DNA from: Agarivorans litoreus
Lineage (GTDB): Bacteria; Pseudomonadota; Gammaproteobacteria; Enterobacterales; Celerinatantimonadaceae
Length of the DNA stretch: 64,000 nt
Direction: 5' to 3'
Assembly (NCBI RefSeq): GCF_019649015.1
Contig: NZ_BLPI01000001.1
Coordinates: forward strand, 1,897,001 to 1,961,000
Part shown: piece by piece, positions 8,897 to 19,877 of the stretch
How positions within the stretch are numbered: position 1 is the first letter of the stretch
Layout: each line of letters begins with the position of its first letter
The notes under the pieces: generated by a model
What the model saw: only the letters and a program-made list of their open reading frames with translations
Told to the model about the DNA's origin: nothing
Databases searched by the model: none
Translations under genes and position numbers: made by a program

Positions 8897-10072
8897 ATGG
8901 AACAAACATTTTTACCCCTAAGTCGCCCAGCGATTGAACAACAAGAAATCGACGCAGTGGTTGAGGTACTCAAATCCGGTTGGATTACTACCGGACCCAA
9001 AAACGCTGAGTTAGAAAACGCCATAAAAAGCTATACCGGTGCCGAACACGCCGTAGCGCTAAGCAGTGCCACCGCTGGTTTGCACCTCACTCTAGTGGCT
9101 TTGGGCATTGGCCCTGGCGATGAAGTGATTACCCCTTCAATGACTTGGGTTTCAACGGTTAACCTAATCACCTTAATGGGTGCAAAGCCAGTATTTGTTG
9201 ATGTTGATGCAGATACATTAATGACCACGGCAGAGCGCATTGAAGCGCAAATCACCAACAAAACCAAACTGATAATCCCGGTTCACTATGCCGGTGCTCC
9301 ACTCGATTTAGATGCCATCTACGCCCTTGCGGAACAATACAATATTCCAGTGATCGAAGATGCAGCCCATGCTATTGGCTGCGAATATAAAGGTCGACCC
9401 ATTGGCCAAACCGGTCACTGTATTTTCTCCTTACACGCGATAAAAAATGTAACCACAGCAGAAGGCGGTATTTTTACCACTAATGACGCCGAATTAGCTG
9501 AGCGGATCCGTCGCCTTAAGTTTCATGGCTTAGGCGTAGATGCCTTTGATAGAGAAACTCAGGGGCGAGCGCCACAAGCGGAAGTGATAGAGCCGGGCTA
9601 CAAATACAACATGCCAGACATTTGTGCCGTGTTAGGTTTAGGTCAAATGCAGCGCTTAGCCAGCATTACTGCTCAGCGACAAGCTTTAGTTGCGCATTAT
9701 CGTAAACTGTTAGCTGAAGTTGAGGGGATTAGCCCCATGAGCGTGCCATCTTATGCGCATACTCACTGTTGGCACTTAATGATAGTAAGAGTAGAGCCAA
9801 GTATTTGTGGCTTTGACCGCGACCAGCTCATTAGCATGTTAAAACAACAGGGCATTGGCGCTGGCATTCATTTTAAAGCCTGCCATAGTCAAAAGTATTA
9901 TCGAGAGAATTATCAAACTCGCTTTGGTGAGATTAACCCAGATTTAAGTAATACCGAATTTAACAGCCAACGCATTTGTTCGCTGCCACTATTTCCAGGC
10001 ATGCAACTAAGTGATGTTGAACGTGTTGTTTCCGCAATCAAACAAAATATTGGACCTTCTCATGAGGCATAA
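8897..10072 (+). CDS. arnB: UDP-4-amino-4-deoxy-L-arabinose--oxoglutarate aminotransferase
   Basis: A 391-residue DegT/DnrJ/EryC1 PLP enzyme. ArnB transfers an amino group from glutamate to UDP-4-keto-arabinose, giving UDP-L-Ara4N for lipid A modification. PLP lysine is K183 in [14 protein letters not shown]; the N-terminal [27 protein letters not shown] and [19 protein letters not shown] are typical of ArnB. Length fits the family (~380-390). First gene of an arnBCADTEF operon; its last 11 bp overlap arnC, which suggests translational coupling. The enzymes of this operon lower the negative charge of the outer membrane and cause polymyxin resistance in enterics. Confidence 0.95.
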   Translation: MEQTFLPLSRPAIEQQEIDAVVEVLKSGWITTGPKNAELENAIKSYTGAEHAVALSSATAGLHLTLVALGIGPGDEVITPSMTWVSTVNLITLMGAKPVFVDVDADTLMTTAERIEAQITNKTKLIIPVHYAGAPLDLDAIYALAEQYNIPVIEDAAHAIGCEYKGRPIGQTGHCIFSLHAIKNVTTAEGGIFTTNDAELAERIRRLKFHGLGVDAFDRETQGRAPQAEVIEPGYKYNMPDICAVLGLGQMQRLASITAQRQALVAHYRKLLAEVEGISPMSVPSYAHTHCWHLMIVRVEPSICGFDRDQLISMLKQQGIGAGIHFKACHSQKYYRENYQTRFGEINPDLSNTEFNSQRICSLPLFPGMQLSDVERVVSAIKQNIGPSHEA

Positions 10073-11066
10073 GCAAGACATCAATTTTGTATCCATTGTA
10101 ATACCGGTTTACAACGAAGCCGACAGTTTACAAGAGCTAATCACACGCACTTGTGCAGCTGCTGATACCATGGGTAAAGACTATGAACTACTGCTGGTTG
10201 ACGATGGCAGTAAAGATAACAGCGCAGACCAAATTGAAGCAGCTGCGGCCCAAGAAGGCAGCCATGTTGTAGGCATTATTCTTAACCGCAATTATGGCCA
10301 GCATAACGCGATTATGGCGGGCTTTGAACATGTACGCGGCGACTTGATTGTGACCCTCGATGCCGATTTACAAAACCCACCAGAAGAGATCCCTAATTTG
10401 GTGGCGAAAGCCGAAGAGGGTTACGACTCGGTTGGCACGGTACGCCAAAATCGCCAAGACAGTCGTTTACGCCGTTACCCTTCAATGCTGATCAACAAGA
10501 TTGTAAAACGCTCAACGGGCGTAGAGATGAATGACTACGGCTGCATGTTACGGGCTTATCGTCGTCATGTAGTGGACGCGATGTTGCAGTGCCATGAGCG
10601 CAGTACCTTTATTCCTATTTTGGCTAATGGCTTTGCTCGCCACACCGTTGAAATAGATGTGGAACATAGCGAGCGCCAACAAGGCGAATCAAAATACAAC
10701 ATCATGGGTTTAATTAACCTAATGTTTGATTTGCTGACCAGCATGACTACCGCCCCATTAAGAATGCTTAGCATCATGGGAGGTGCAATTGCCGCACTAG
10801 GTGGCCTATTTGGTTTAGTGTTACTTTTCATGCGCCTAATCTATGGCGCGGAATGGGGTGTTGACGGGGTATTCCCGCTATTTGCTCTATTGTTTATCTT
10901 TATTGGTGCTCAATTTGTTGGCCTAGGTTTATTAGGCGAATATATCGGCCGTATATACTCCGACGTAAGGGCAAGGCCACGCTACTACGTACAAGATGTG
11001 CTGGTTGGCGAAGCAACCAAACAGGCCCGTGACAACGACGTTAACGCTGATAACAACGATAACTAA
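10062..11066 (+). CDS. arnC: Undecaprenyl-phosphate 4-deoxy-4-formamido-L-arabinose transferase
   Basis: A 334-residue family 2 glycosyltransferase. The GT-A domain (~residues 8-230) has [27 protein letters not shown] and the DxD-type [14 protein letters not shown]; two membrane helices follow (about 235-265 and 270-300), then [21 protein letters not shown] as in ArnC. It moves L-Ara4FN from UDP to undecaprenyl phosphate on the inner face of the cytoplasmic membrane. Start taken at the ATG at 10062 (MRHKQDINF), overlapping arnB by 11 bp; the upstream in-frame ATG at 10011 would overlap arnB by 62 bp and lacks support. Confidence 0.95.
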   Translation: MRHKQDINFVSIVIPVYNEADSLQELITRTCAAADTMGKDYELLLVDDGSKDNSADQIEAAAAQEGSHVVGIILNRNYGQHNAIMAGFEHVRGDLIVTLDADLQNPPEEIPNLVAKAEEGYDSVGTVRQNRQDSRLRRYPSMLINKIVKRSTGVEMNDYGCMLRAYRRHVVDAMLQCHERSTFIPILANGFARHTVEIDVEHSERQQGESKYNIMGLINLMFDLLTSMTTAPLRMLSIMGGAIAALGGLFGLVLLFMRLIYGAEWGVDGVFPLFALLFIFIGAQFVGLGLLGEYIGRIYSDVRARPRYYVQDVLVGEATKQARDNDVNADNNDN

Positions 11067-11094
11067 TTTACCTATTACAGTTAAGGAATAAGCC

Positions 11095-13071
11095 ATGAAA
11101 GCAGTGGTGTTTGCCTATCACAACATTGGTTGTGCTGGTATTAAAAGTCTTCTCGATGCAGGTGTAGAAATCGCCGCAGTGTTTACCCATTTAGACGATG
11201 GCAATGAAAATGTATTTTTTGAATCCGTAGCCAAACTAGCGGCACGCAACGGTATTCCAGTATTTGCACCGGAAGACGTAAATCATCCATTGTGGATAGA
11301 AAAAATTAAGGCGATGCAGCCTGAGGTATTCTTCTCATTCTACTACCGCTCAATGATCAGCCAAGCAGTACTAGAGCTAGCACCAAAAGGCGGCTTTAAC
11401 CTACATGGTTCGCTATTACCACGCTACCGTGGTCGCGCACCGGTAAACTGGGCGCTATTAAACGGCGAAACTGAAACTGGCGTAACCTTACATGCCATGA
11501 CTAGCAAAGCCGACGCTGGTGACATTGTTGCTCAAGAAAAACTCAGCATTAATGCTGACGACACTGCGGCCACCTTGCATAGCCGCTTAACCGAGCTAAG
11601 CAGCCAGCTATTGGCTACAACCCTACCGCAATTAATCGCTGGTACGCACAGCTTAAGCGCCCAAGATGAAAGCCAAGCCACGGTATTTGGTCGCCGCACA
11701 CCAGCAGACGGTGAAATAAAATGGGCCGACAATGCACAAACTATTTTCAACTTATGTCGCGCAGTGACCGAACCCTTCCCTGGTGCCTTTACCTTTTTAG
11801 GTGAGCGCAAGGTAATTTTTTGGAGCACCAGTGCCAGCGAACAAGAGTTTGATGCAACGCCAGGTACCATTGTTGCCACCGCGCCATTAACCATTGCTTG
11901 TACTCAAGGTTCTTTAATTGTTAATGCAGGCCAAACCGAAAACGGTTTGTACTTAAATGGCGAACAATTAGCGGCTGAAATGCACTTAGTTGCCGGCATG
12001 CGCTTTGGTCCACAAGCCAGCGCTGTTATTGCTGCAAAACGCCGCCAAAAAGTGCTTATTTTGGGTGCTAACGGCTTTATTGGTAACCACTTAACCAAGC
12101 GTTTACTAGACGACGGTAAATACGAAATTTACGCCATGGACATGAGTGCTAACCAAATTGAACAGCACTTAAGCCACCCAGATTTCCACTTTGTAGAAGG
12201 TGATATCACCATTCATAACGAATGGATCGAATACCACATTAAGAAGTGTGACATTGTATTGCCACTGGTAGCGATTGCGACTCCGATTGAATATACCCGT
12301 AATCCGTTACGTGTATTTGAATTAGATTTTGAAGAGAACTTAAAAATTGTTCGTGAGTGTGTAAAGTACAACAAGCGCATCATCTTCCCGTCTACCTCTG
12401 AAGTATACGGCATGTGTACTGATGATGAGTTTAATGAAGATACTTCACCGCTAATTACTGGTCCAATTAACCGCCAGCGCTGGATTTACTCGACCTCTAA
12501 ACAGTTATTAGATCGAGTTATTTGGGCTTATGGTAAAAAAGACGGCCTTAAGTTTACCTTGTTCCGTCCATTCAACTGGATGGGCCCACGCTTAGACAGC
12601 TTGAACTCAGCACGAGTTGGCTCTAGCCGCGCGATTACCCAGCTAATTTTGAACCTAGTTGAAGGCACACCCATCAAGTTGATTGATGGCGGCGAGCAAA
12701 AACGTTGCTTCACTGATATTTCTGAGGCCATTGAAGCCTTGTTCCGGATTATTGAGAACAAAGACGGCTTATGTGATGGACAGATCATCAACATTGGCTC
12801 GCCAGACAACGAAGCCAGTATCAAACAAATGGCTGAAACTCTGGTTGAGAAGTTTGATGCTCACCCACTGCGTGAAAAATTCCCACCGTTTGCCGGCTAC
12901 CATTTGGTAGAAAGTAAAACCTTCTACGGTGATGGCTACCAAGACGTGCAGCATCGTCGCCCAAGCATTCGCAACGCCAAGCGTTTACTTGATTGGGAAC
13001 CAAGCATTATGATGGAAGACACCATCGAGGAAACCCTCGACTTCTTCTTAAAAACAGCTGTTGATGAGTAA
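11095..13071 (+). CDS. arnA: Bifunctional UDP-Ara4N formyltransferase / UDP-glucuronate decarboxylase
   Basis: A 658-residue two-domain protein, full length for ArnA (660 in E. coli). Residues ~1-300 are the 10-formyl-THF-dependent transferase with the catalytic region [19 protein letters not shown]. Residues ~315-658 are the NAD-dependent SDR oxidative decarboxylase, with [15 protein letters not shown] and the Tyr/Lys region [20 protein letters not shown]. The second domain makes UDP-4-keto-arabinose from UDP-glucuronate; the first formylates UDP-L-Ara4N. Start at the ATG at 11095 after AAGGAATAAGCC. Third gene in the operon. Confidence 0.97.
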   Translation: MKAVVFAYHNIGCAGIKSLLDAGVEIAAVFTHLDDGNENVFFESVAKLAARNGIPVFAPEDVNHPLWIEKIKAMQPEVFFSFYYRSMISQAVLELAPKGGFNLHGSLLPRYRGRAPVNWALLNGETETGVTLHAMTSKADAGDIVAQEKLSINADDTAATLHSRLTELSSQLLATTLPQLIAGTHSLSAQDESQATVFGRRTPADGEIKWADNAQTIFNLCRAVTEPFPGAFTFLGERKVIFWSTSASEQEFDATPGTIVATAPLTIACTQGSLIVNAGQTENGLYLNGEQLAAEMHLVAGMRFGPQASAVIAAKRRQKVLILGANGFIGNHLTKRLLDDGKYEIYAMDMSANQIEQHLSHPDFHFVEGDITIHNEWIEYHIKKCDIVLPLVAIATPIEYTRNPLRVFELDFEENLKIVRECVKYNKRIIFPSTSEVYGMCTDDEFNEDTSPLITGPINRQRWIYSTSKQLLDRVIWAYGKKDGLKFTLFRPFNWMGPRLDSLNSARVGSSRAITQLILNLVEGTPIKLIDGGEQKRCFTDISEAIEALFRIIENKDGLCDGQIINIGSPDNEASIKQMAETLVEKFDAHPLREKFPPFAGYHLVESKTFYGDGYQDVQHRRPSIRNAKRLLDWEPSIMMEDTIEETLDFFLKTAVDE

Positions 13072-13073
13072 TA

Positions 13074-13988
13074 ATGAGTTCGAAAGACACCATTAAAGTT
13101 GGCCTTCGTATAGATGTTGATACTTTCCGTGGCACGCGCTTAGGCGTGCCCAAGTTATTAGACATCTTTCAACGCCACAATATTAAGTCGTCGTTCTTCT
13201 TCACCGTTGGACCCGACAACATGGGGCGCCACATTTGGCGCCTTTTGCGTCCTGCTTTCTTAAAGAAGATGCTCCGCTCAAAAGCCGCCAGCTTATACGG
13301 TTGGGATATTATCTTTCGAGGCACCTTTTGGCCTGGCCCTGTGATCGGTAAAAAGCTTGCTTCGGTGATTAAAGATACCGACCAAGCGGGTCATGAAATT
13401 GGCTTGCACGCTTGGGATCACCACAAGTGGCAGATGAAAACCGACAGCATGTCGCAAGCCGAACTCGGTAACGAAATCCGTAAGGGTTACCAACTGCTTG
13501 AAGAAATCACCGGAAAAGACGTGCAATGCAGTGCAGTAGCCGGTTGGCGCTGTACCGAAACCACTCTAGACGAAAAAGAAGCCTTTCCATTTCGCTACAA
13601 TAGTGATTGCCGAGGTGAATCTATTTTTGTTCCCAAACCTGGAATGGCACCGCAAATTCCAGTTACTTTGCCGACCTATGATGAATTAATTGGCCAAGAC
13701 GGTGTAGACGAAGATAACTACAACCAAGCCATTCTTGATCGAATTAAGGCCGATGCCTTAAATGTTTACACCATTCATGCTGAGGTTGAAGGCATTGTTT
13801 GCGCAGAGATGTTTGAGCAGCTGATCATTAGCGCTAAACAGCAAGGCATTGAGTTTGTACCGCTGTGTGAGTTGTTAGATCAAGATTATGTCACTTGGCC
13901 ACAAGACAGCATATTAAATATAGAAATGGATGGGCGCGAAGGCTGGTTAAGTCATCAAGCCTCGGTTGTTCGTCCTCATACCAGTTAA
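13074..13988 (+). CDS. arnD: 4-deoxy-4-formamido-L-arabinose-phosphoundecaprenol deformylase
   Basis: A 304-residue polysaccharide-deacetylase (NodB-homology, CE4-like) protein. It shows the metal-binding layout of the family: GLRIDVDTFRGTRLGVP near the N-terminus, EIGLHAWDHHKWQ in the middle, and AGWRCTETTLD and YTIHAEVEG further on. ArnD removes the formyl group from lipid-linked Ara4FN, making the pathway irreversible. It begins 2 bp after the arnA stop. Length is normal for ArnD (~296-300). Confidence 0.94.
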   Translation: MSSKDTIKVGLRIDVDTFRGTRLGVPKLLDIFQRHNIKSSFFFTVGPDNMGRHIWRLLRPAFLKKMLRSKAASLYGWDIIFRGTFWPGPVIGKKLASVIKDTDQAGHEIGLHAWDHHKWQMKTDSMSQAELGNEIRKGYQLLEEITGKDVQCSAVAGWRCTETTLDEKEAFPFRYNSDCRGESIFVPKPGMAPQIPVTLPTYDELIGQDGVDEDNYNQAILDRIKADALNVYTIHAEVEGIVCAEMFEQLIISAKQQGIEFVPLCELLDQDYVTWPQDSILNIEMDGREGWLSHQASVVRPHTS

Positions 13989-14001
13989 ATCAGGAAGTAC
14001 C

Positions 14002-15651
14002 ATGCGCCACTTACGAATTAACCTAGCTACTTGGGTGCCGATATTCTTTATCATTTTGTACCTATTACCTTTGGGTCTGCGTGACCTTTGGTCTCCCGAT
14101 GAACTACGTTACGCTGAGATCTCTCGAGAAATGGTGAGCAGTGGCGACTGGATAGTTCCTCGCTTTAACGACTTACGCTACTTCGAAAAACCAGTCATGG
14201 GTTACTGGATGAACGCGGTTTCGCAACTTGTTTTTGGCGAAACTAACTTTGCGGTGCGTGCAGCCTCAGCCTTTAGCGCTTTAGGGGCAGCTTTTTGTAT
14301 ATTCCTACTGCTTGCTCGCTTTGCCTCCCGCCCAGTAGCTTGGTTAAGCTCCGGCATTTATTTAAGCATGTTTATGGTGTCTGGCGTGGGCACCTACAGC
14401 GTATTAGACAGCATGCTTAACCTTTGGCTAACCGCCAGTTTTACTGCTTTTTACTTTGCCATTCGCAGCGAAGAACTGCGCCAACGAACCAAATATTATG
14501 GTTTGGCCGGTTTTTATTGTGGCTGTGCGGTACTTACCAAAGGCTTTTTGGCCCTAGCGTTACCGGTACTGGTGGTGGTTCCCTACATGATTTGGGATAA
14601 GCAATTTAACACCATTTTGAAATGGGGTTGGTGGGTAATGCTACTTGCCGTTTTAGTTTGTCTGCCATGGGGCTTAGCCATTCATGCTGCAGAGCCGGAC
14701 TACTGGCACTACTTTTTCTGGATTGAGCATATTCAGCGCTTTGCTGCAGATAACGCCCAGCACTCAGCCCCAGTTTGGTACTACCTGCCGTTTTTAGCGG
14801 CTGGCGTTTTACCTTGGCTATTTTGGTCGCCCAGTGCAATTGGCCACTTAAAAGGCCAAATGCACTTGCCACTGTTACGCTACGCCTTGTTGTGGGCGAT
14901 ATTGCCGCTGCTATTCTTCTCCATGGCTAAGGGCAAACTCGCTACCTATATTTTGCCAATAATGGCACCGCTGGCGATCTTGTTTGCCTTTGGTATTCAA
15001 CAGGCTTTTACCAAATCTTGTAAGGGTTTAACCTGGGGAAGCTGGTTAAATGCAATTTTATTTGCACTCCTTGCCGTTACCACCTTGGTACTGCATTACG
15101 CGGGCAAACTGCCACTAGATGCCGAAGAAGCTTACCGTCCCTGGTTACTATTTAGCATCTTTGCTTTTTGGTCGGCCATGGCCTTTGTGGCTATCAAAGC
15201 CACCAGCCTAAACGGCAAAGTCGCCAGCTACATGCTAATGCCTTTGGGCTTATTCATGCTGGCTTGGGCAACCTTCCCAAATGTAAGTATCTACTCAAAA
15301 ATGCCGGCGAAGTTTATGCAGCAGATTGCCCATTTAGTCGAACCCAATACGGTGTTAGTAGCCGATTACCCCGACACTATGTCGGCACTTAACTGGTACT
15401 TTAAGCGAGAAGATGTATACCTCGTTGGCCAAAAAGGCGAGGTGCGTTATGGCTTGGAATACCCAGATTCCCAGCATCGCTTTATCGAAACTAAGCACTT
15501 AGCTGAATTTATTGAGCAACAACGCCAGCATGCCCCGGTAATGGTTTATTATCGCGACAAACCTGATATGAAAGGCAGTTTGCCCGAAACCACTGAACGT
15601 ATCGACAAAGGTCGCTATACCGCACTTTATTACCAAGCAGTTGCTGACTAA
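14002..15651 (+). CDS. arnT: Undecaprenyl phosphate-alpha-L-Ara4N transferase (lipid A aminoarabinosyltransferase)
   Basis: A 549-residue integral membrane glycosyltransferase (GT83). The family's N-terminal acidic loop is seen in LRDLWSPDELRYAEISREMV, then GYWMNAVSQLVFGE and a chain of about 11-12 hydrophobic helices, with a soluble C-terminal domain after ~430. It transfers L-Ara4N from undecaprenyl phosphate to lipid A phosphates on the periplasmic side. I start it at the ATG at 14002, preceded by AGGAAG, 13 bp after arnD; the in-frame ATG at 13966 lies inside arnD. Length matches E. coli ArnT (550). Confidence 0.95.
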   Translation: MRHLRINLATWVPIFFIILYLLPLGLRDLWSPDELRYAEISREMVSSGDWIVPRFNDLRYFEKPVMGYWMNAVSQLVFGETNFAVRAASAFSALGAAFCIFLLLARFASRPVAWLSSGIYLSMFMVSGVGTYSVLDSMLNLWLTASFTAFYFAIRSEELRQRTKYYGLAGFYCGCAVLTKGFLALALPVLVVVPYMIWDKQFNTILKWGWWVMLLAVLVCLPWGLAIHAAEPDYWHYFFWIEHIQRFAADNAQHSAPVWYYLPFLAAGVLPWLFWSPSAIGHLKGQMHLPLLRYALLWAILPLLFFSMAKGKLATYILPIMAPLAILFAFGIQQAFTKSCKGLTWGSWLNAILFALLAVTTLVLHYAGKLPLDAEEAYRPWLLFSIFAFWSAMAFVAIKATSLNGKVASYMLMPLGLFMLAWATFPNVSIYSKMPAKFMQQIAHLVEPNTVLVADYPDTMSALNWYFKREDVYLVGQKGEVRYGLEYPDSQHRFIETKHLAEFIEQQRQHAPVMVYYRDKPDMKGSLPETTERIDKGRYTALYYQAVAD

Positions 15652-15654
15652 TTT

Positions 15655-16014
15655 ATGCTTAACATAATGCTGATTGTGGCCTCGATTGGCTGTAGCTCAT
15701 TAAGTCAGTATTGGCAGAAACGTGCGGCCTTGTTATTTGCCGCTCAACCAAATTTAAGCACGCTCGAGAAACTACTGTCCAAACCTTTATTATTAGGCAT
15801 TGTTTTCTTGGGCTTGGGGGCTATTTTTTGGCTGGGTGTATTGAGCCAGTGGGACGTATCGGTCGCCTACCCTCTGCTAAGCAGCAATTTTGTCATCATG
15901 CTGCTCATCTCCAAGTTTGCATTTAATGAAACGGTTACACCGCGTCAGTGGTGTGGCGTGGGGCTAATTGTATTAGGGGTCGCTTTTCTTGGTGGAGTGG
16001 AACAACTTTTATGA
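15655..16014 (+). CDS. arnE: Ara4N-phosphoundecaprenol flippase subunit ArnE
   Basis: A 119-residue, four-helix small multidrug-resistance-like (EamA/DMT type) membrane protein, begun 3 bp after arnT. With ArnF it is thought to flip undecaprenyl-phosphate-L-Ara4N across the inner membrane. The segment [25 protein letters not shown] resembles the EmrE/ArnE core. The stop TGA overlaps the arnF ATG (ATGA), so the two subunits are translationally coupled. Confidence 0.9.
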   Translation: MLNIMLIVASIGCSSLSQYWQKRAALLFAAQPNLSTLEKLLSKPLLLGIVFLGLGAIFWLGVLSQWDVSVAYPLLSSNFVIMLLISKFAFNETVTPRQWCGVGLIVLGVAFLGGVEQLL

Positions 16015-16433
16015 AACACCATCCGCGAAGTTTATTGCTGGCCTTACTAAGTGTCGTCTTTATTTCACTGGCTCAATTAGCCATGAAATGGGGCATGACC
16101 CAATTAAGCCTGCAATATCCAAACTTGCAGGAGCTTTGGCACTCCGCACAGTATAGTGCTTTAGTAACAAATTATTTGCCTTACTACATCAGCGTAATAA
16201 TCGGTTTAAGCTTTTATGCCTTATCCATGTTGTGCTGGGTAATGGCATTAAAACACCTGCCGCTTTCCATTGCTTACCCCATGCTTAGCTTAAGCTATGT
16301 TATCGTGTATGTAGCAGCCATTAGTTTACCGTGGATTGGTGAAGCATTTAGCTGGCCCAAAGCCCTAGGTATTTTATTTATACTGGCAGGGATTTATTTG
16401 GTATTTCCACGTAAAAACAACAAGCAAGGCTAA
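16011..16433 (+). CDS. arnF: Ara4N-phosphoundecaprenol flippase subunit ArnF
   Basis: A 140-residue four-helix membrane protein and last gene of the arn operon. [21 protein letters not shown] is the same core motif as in ArnE, with the partner helix [21 protein letters not shown] at the start. The ATG at 16011 overlaps the arnE stop by 4 bp; the longer frame from 15948 lies inside arnE and is rejected. No clear terminator follows before the AsmA-like gene at 16559. Confidence 0.88.
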   Translation: MKHHPRSLLLALLSVVFISLAQLAMKWGMTQLSLQYPNLQELWHSAQYSALVTNYLPYYISVIIGLSFYALSMLCWVMALKHLPLSIAYPMLSLSYVIVYVAAISLPWIGEAFSWPKALGILFILAGIYLVFPRKNNKQG

Positions 16434-16558
16434 GCATGTTGTTTGCCCCACGCTTTCGGTAAAAGGGTTGAAGCCTGCGCTGTTAAATATGTGAATACTC
16501 AAGTATTGTTGAACAAATACGATACATCATTAATAAGTCGCATGGAGTTTGCGCTAAT

Positions 16559-18844
16559 ATGAAACGCTTTTTCGACCTGCTTGCCATTGTATTATTGCTG
16601 TTGTTGGCAACCTCGGTCTTTTTCTTATTTTCTTTTCATCCCGATCGCTACAAAAGCGACTTTTTGCATTGGTTCAATCAACAAAGCGACTGGCAACTTA
16701 ACTACAACAAAACTCAATGGTCACTGAGCAAACCTTTTAGTATAGAGGTATTTGACCTAGAGCTCGCCAAGTCTAGTCAAGCCGCCATGCTCACTAAGCA
16801 AGCCAAACTAAATTTAGCCTTAATGCCCTTGCTGCAAGGCGAAATTCGAATAGATAGCCTACTAATCGAGCAGCCACAATTGGCACTTACCCAGCAATTA
16901 TTGAACGAAGACTCCGAGACTAGTACACCAAAGCAAGCCAGCAACATTAGCTGGTTAAACACCATTCAAGTTAAACAACTATTGCTCAAAGACGGCGACT
17001 TACTGTGGCAAAATAAACAACAGTCTTATCAGCTGCAGCGCTTTGAGTTGGCGATAGAAGACTGGCAGATTGATCTTAACGAACCCGCGCCAAGCCATTG
17101 GCAATTTACCTTACACAGTTCGGCTCAGCGACTTACCACCCCATGGCAAGACATCATGCTGCCACAGCTAAGCCTTGCCTATGGCCAGCAGCAATTAGTA
17201 ATAGAGCACATCGGTGGCGATCTATTACAAGGCTCGGTTTATGCCTCGGCCGAACTGAGCAATAAGCAACTTACAATACGTGAGCTCGCCTTAAACAACT
17301 TTAGGCTAGAGCACTTTGCTCCAGAACCTAGTGCTCAAGAAAATCAAGCTGCAGCCCCAACAGCCAGTGAGCAAACTTGGTTAAATAACTTGCCTGAGCT
17401 TGCTTGGTTAAGCAGCATTCACATTGATAATTTACTATTAAATCAGCTTAGCGTAGCCACACAGTTGCAAGGCCACAATGTGGTTCTGAACAAACTAACG
17501 GCAGAGCTAGAAAACATAGTCAGCCCTTGGCCTTTTCAAGCCCAAAAACTGCGTGGTGAATATGCCTTTATTGCCGATGAATTAGGCGTTGACCACATTC
17601 AGTTCAGTGACCTCACCGCGAGTGGACACATTAGCGACGGTCTATTTTCAGTAGATGCTTTACGCAGCCAGCTATTTAAAGGGCAGCTAGGTTTAGCACT
17701 CAGTTATCAATGGCAACAGCAAGCGCTGACTCTCCACCAATTGCTGCTAAGCAATAATGAAATTCCGATCCAACCCAATTGGTTACCTGCTAGTGACAGC
17801 ACTACAACAAGCAACCAAGAGAAAAACCTAGACGAAAACACAACTAAAGCTCCAGCAGCGCTGCAGCAACTGAATATTGAACAGCTGGAACTTCAACAAG
17901 TTAAATTGCTGTCTTATGCCGAACAATTCCCTTTCTCGGTGACTGGTTTAAATATAGAGCTTCGCCAATTACAGCTGATTCGCGATGGCCAATGGCAAAA
18001 CATCGATCAACTGTGGCAGCCACAAAGCCAAGTATTTATTGAAGCTCCAGAACTTGCTTATCGTGGCATGCTGCTTAGCCATGTTAGCTTCGATTTAGGG
18101 GCCGACCAAAATATTGGCTATTTTAATCTGTATGGTGAATTACCATTAGGCCAATTTGAGTTGCAGGGACAAGCCTTGTTAGACCAAGAGCACAAACCTT
18201 GGCAAGCCGAACTGTCTGGCTTACTACTAGACATTAGCCCTTTAGCGCGCTTAGCAAATAACCACCAATTTAGTTTGGTAGGAGACTTAGAGCTCGCGGG
18301 AAAGCTACGCGGTAAACTTAGTGATTTTGGCGCAAACATTGATGGTTCGATCGATTTGCATAGTCAATTGATTCAACTGCCTGGTGCCGATTTAGAAGTG
18401 ACCCTCGACCAAATAATAGAAAGCCCAAGGCAATATTATGAAAAACCCAATCCATTTATCGCAAATGGCTGGCCGGTGTTTTGGCAAGATCCGCAAAGCT
18501 TGCCTAAAGGCATCACCCAATTTACCAACTTGGCGCTACGCGCCGAATTAGAACAAGGCAGACTAAGTTTAGCTCCTCAAGCGTTATCCGGACTACGCTA
18601 TGGACTCACCTTGGCAGGCGAAATTGATTTAGCTAAGAAGCGCTACAATCAATTGAGGCTTGTGGTCACCGATCAACCTTGTTGGCGTTTAGTTCACACA
18701 GTAAATGGTGCATGGAGCAAGCCCCAAGTAAGTTTTGATCACTACCTTTCACCGCGCCGCTTCTCGGTTGATCAACAAGACTTTATCCGAGCGCCCAGCA
18801 TACCGCAGTGTCGTTATCCCCTCGCTGACTCCAACGTACAATAG
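16559..18844 (+). CDS. AsmA-family protein
   Basis: A 761-residue protein with one N-terminal signal anchor (LAIVLLLLLATSVFFLFSF) and a long periplasmic part rich in short beta-strand repeats, typical of AsmA. The first ~130 residues contain the AsmA-like LALMPLLQGEIRIDSLLIEQPQLAL, and the C-terminal half has AGLRYGLTLAGEIDLAKKRYNQL-type strands. AsmA-like proteins form bridge-like lipid-transfer structures between inner and outer membranes. It follows the arn operon by 125 bp and may be transcribed independently. Exact relation to E. coli AsmA (617 residues) is uncertain since this protein is longer. Confidence 0.85.
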   Translation: MKRFFDLLAIVLLLLLATSVFFLFSFHPDRYKSDFLHWFNQQSDWQLNYNKTQWSLSKPFSIEVFDLELAKSSQAAMLTKQAKLNLALMPLLQGEIRIDSLLIEQPQLALTQQLLNEDSETSTPKQASNISWLNTIQVKQLLLKDGDLLWQNKQQSYQLQRFELAIEDWQIDLNEPAPSHWQFTLHSSAQRLTTPWQDIMLPQLSLAYGQQQLVIEHIGGDLLQGSVYASAELSNKQLTIRELALNNFRLEHFAPEPSAQENQAAAPTASEQTWLNNLPELAWLSSIHIDNLLLNQLSVATQLQGHNVVLNKLTAELENIVSPWPFQAQKLRGEYAFIADELGVDHIQFSDLTASGHISDGLFSVDALRSQLFKGQLGLALSYQWQQQALTLHQLLLSNNEIPIQPNWLPASDSTTTSNQEKNLDENTTKAPAALQQLNIEQLELQQVKLLSYAEQFPFSVTGLNIELRQLQLIRDGQWQNIDQLWQPQSQVFIEAPELAYRGMLLSHVSFDLGADQNIGYFNLYGELPLGQFELQGQALLDQEHKPWQAELSGLLLDISPLARLANNHQFSLVGDLELAGKLRGKLSDFGANIDGSIDLHSQLIQLPGADLEVTLDQIIESPRQYYEKPNPFIANGWPVFWQDPQSLPKGITQFTNLALRAELEQGRLSLAPQALSGLRYGLTLAGEIDLAKKRYNQLRLVVTDQPCWRLVHTVNGAWSKPQVSFDHYLSPRRFSVDQQDFIRAPSIPQCRYPLADSNVQ

Positions 18845-18867
18845 CAAAAACAGAGAAAGATAAGGGT

Positions 18868-19779
18868 TTAACTCGGCAAAGCTAGTGGCAACGAGTTCGC
18901 GTATTCGATAAAGCAGTCGCGCAGTGGGTTTTGGCTGCTGTCTTTTCGCCAAACAAAGTTAAAGCTTCTGCGCATATCTAAGTCTGGTGTATTTAAAGCA
19001 ATTAAGTCTCCTGCTTTAATCGCCTGTGCAACACTGCGCAAAGGCAAGCAGCTTAAATAAGCGCCATCGGCCACCAACGCCACTAAGCTAGGCACGTGGC
19101 TATACTCTCGCCATACTTTTAACTTGGTAATTTTGCCATGAATAGCGCCATTAAATATGTCTCTGGTTCCAGAGCCTGTTTCACGCAGTACCCAACGCGC
19201 CCGGCTTAATCGCGATAAGTTTACTTGCTCAAGTTCGGCTAAAGGGTGCTGCTTACCCGCCACCACAACCAGCTGGTCTTCACACCATACTTGCTGAGTG
19301 ATCCGACTATCTGAACAATGCCCTTCAATAATGCCAAGTTGCAGGCGGTAGTCGAGTAAGCCAGCTATTACTGCTTCGGTGTTGCTAATTTGTGGACTAA
19401 TCGCTAGGTCTGGATAATTTTTATCTAAACCCGCAATAATCTGCGCCAAAAAGTACTCGGCAATGGTTTGGCTAGCCCCCACAGCTAACTCACCACTAAT
19501 CACCTGCTGGCCAGCAAAACCTTGCATAATATGCTGGCTTTCCATTAGAACCCGCTTGGCGCGAGGGCGTAACCAATGCCCCCAGTGATTAAGACGCAAG
19601 CGCTTGCCCTGTCGCTCAAACAGTTTTTGGCCTAAGCCCGTCTCTAGCTGATTTAAGGCCATGCTGGCAGCAGATTGAGTCATCGCCAATTGGTGAGCCG
19701 CTACACTCACACTTTGTGTTTCTGCTATGCATACAAACACCGATAACTGCTTAAGACTAAAGCGATAAAGATGTTGCAT
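18868..19779 (-). CDS. LysR-family transcriptional regulator
   Basis: A 303-residue LysR regulator. The winged helix (residues ~5-64) reads LKQLSVFVCIAETQSVSVAAH...LAMTQSAASMALNQLE; the effector-binding domain follows from ~90. The GELAVGASQTIAEYFLAQII and RETGSGTRDIF segments resemble the YeiE/CysB-like subgroup. Start set at the ATG at 19779 because AGGAAA lies 7 bases ahead; the ORF could extend nine codons further up. Convergent with the AsmA-like gene. Target unknown. Confidence 0.87.
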   Translation of the reverse strand: MQHLYRFSLKQLSVFVCIAETQSVSVAAHQLAMTQSAASMALNQLETGLGQKLFERQGKRLRLNHWGHWLRPRAKRVLMESQHIMQGFAGQQVISGELAVGASQTIAEYFLAQIIAGLDKNYPDLAISPQISNTEAVIAGLLDYRLQLGIIEGHCSDSRITQQVWCEDQLVVVAGKQHPLAELEQVNLSRLSRARWVLRETGSGTRDIFNGAIHGKITKLKVWREYSHVPSLVALVADGAYLSCLPLRSVAQAIKAGDLIALNTPDLDMRRSFNFVWRKDSSQNPLRDCFIEYANSLPLALPS

Positions 19780-19877
19780 ATAAGATTTCCTGATTGAGTA
19801 AGCCAAGTATATTTATAAACTAAATATACTTGGATTCATACAAAAGGGCAGATCGTTTTAGGCAGGAATGCGGTCAA

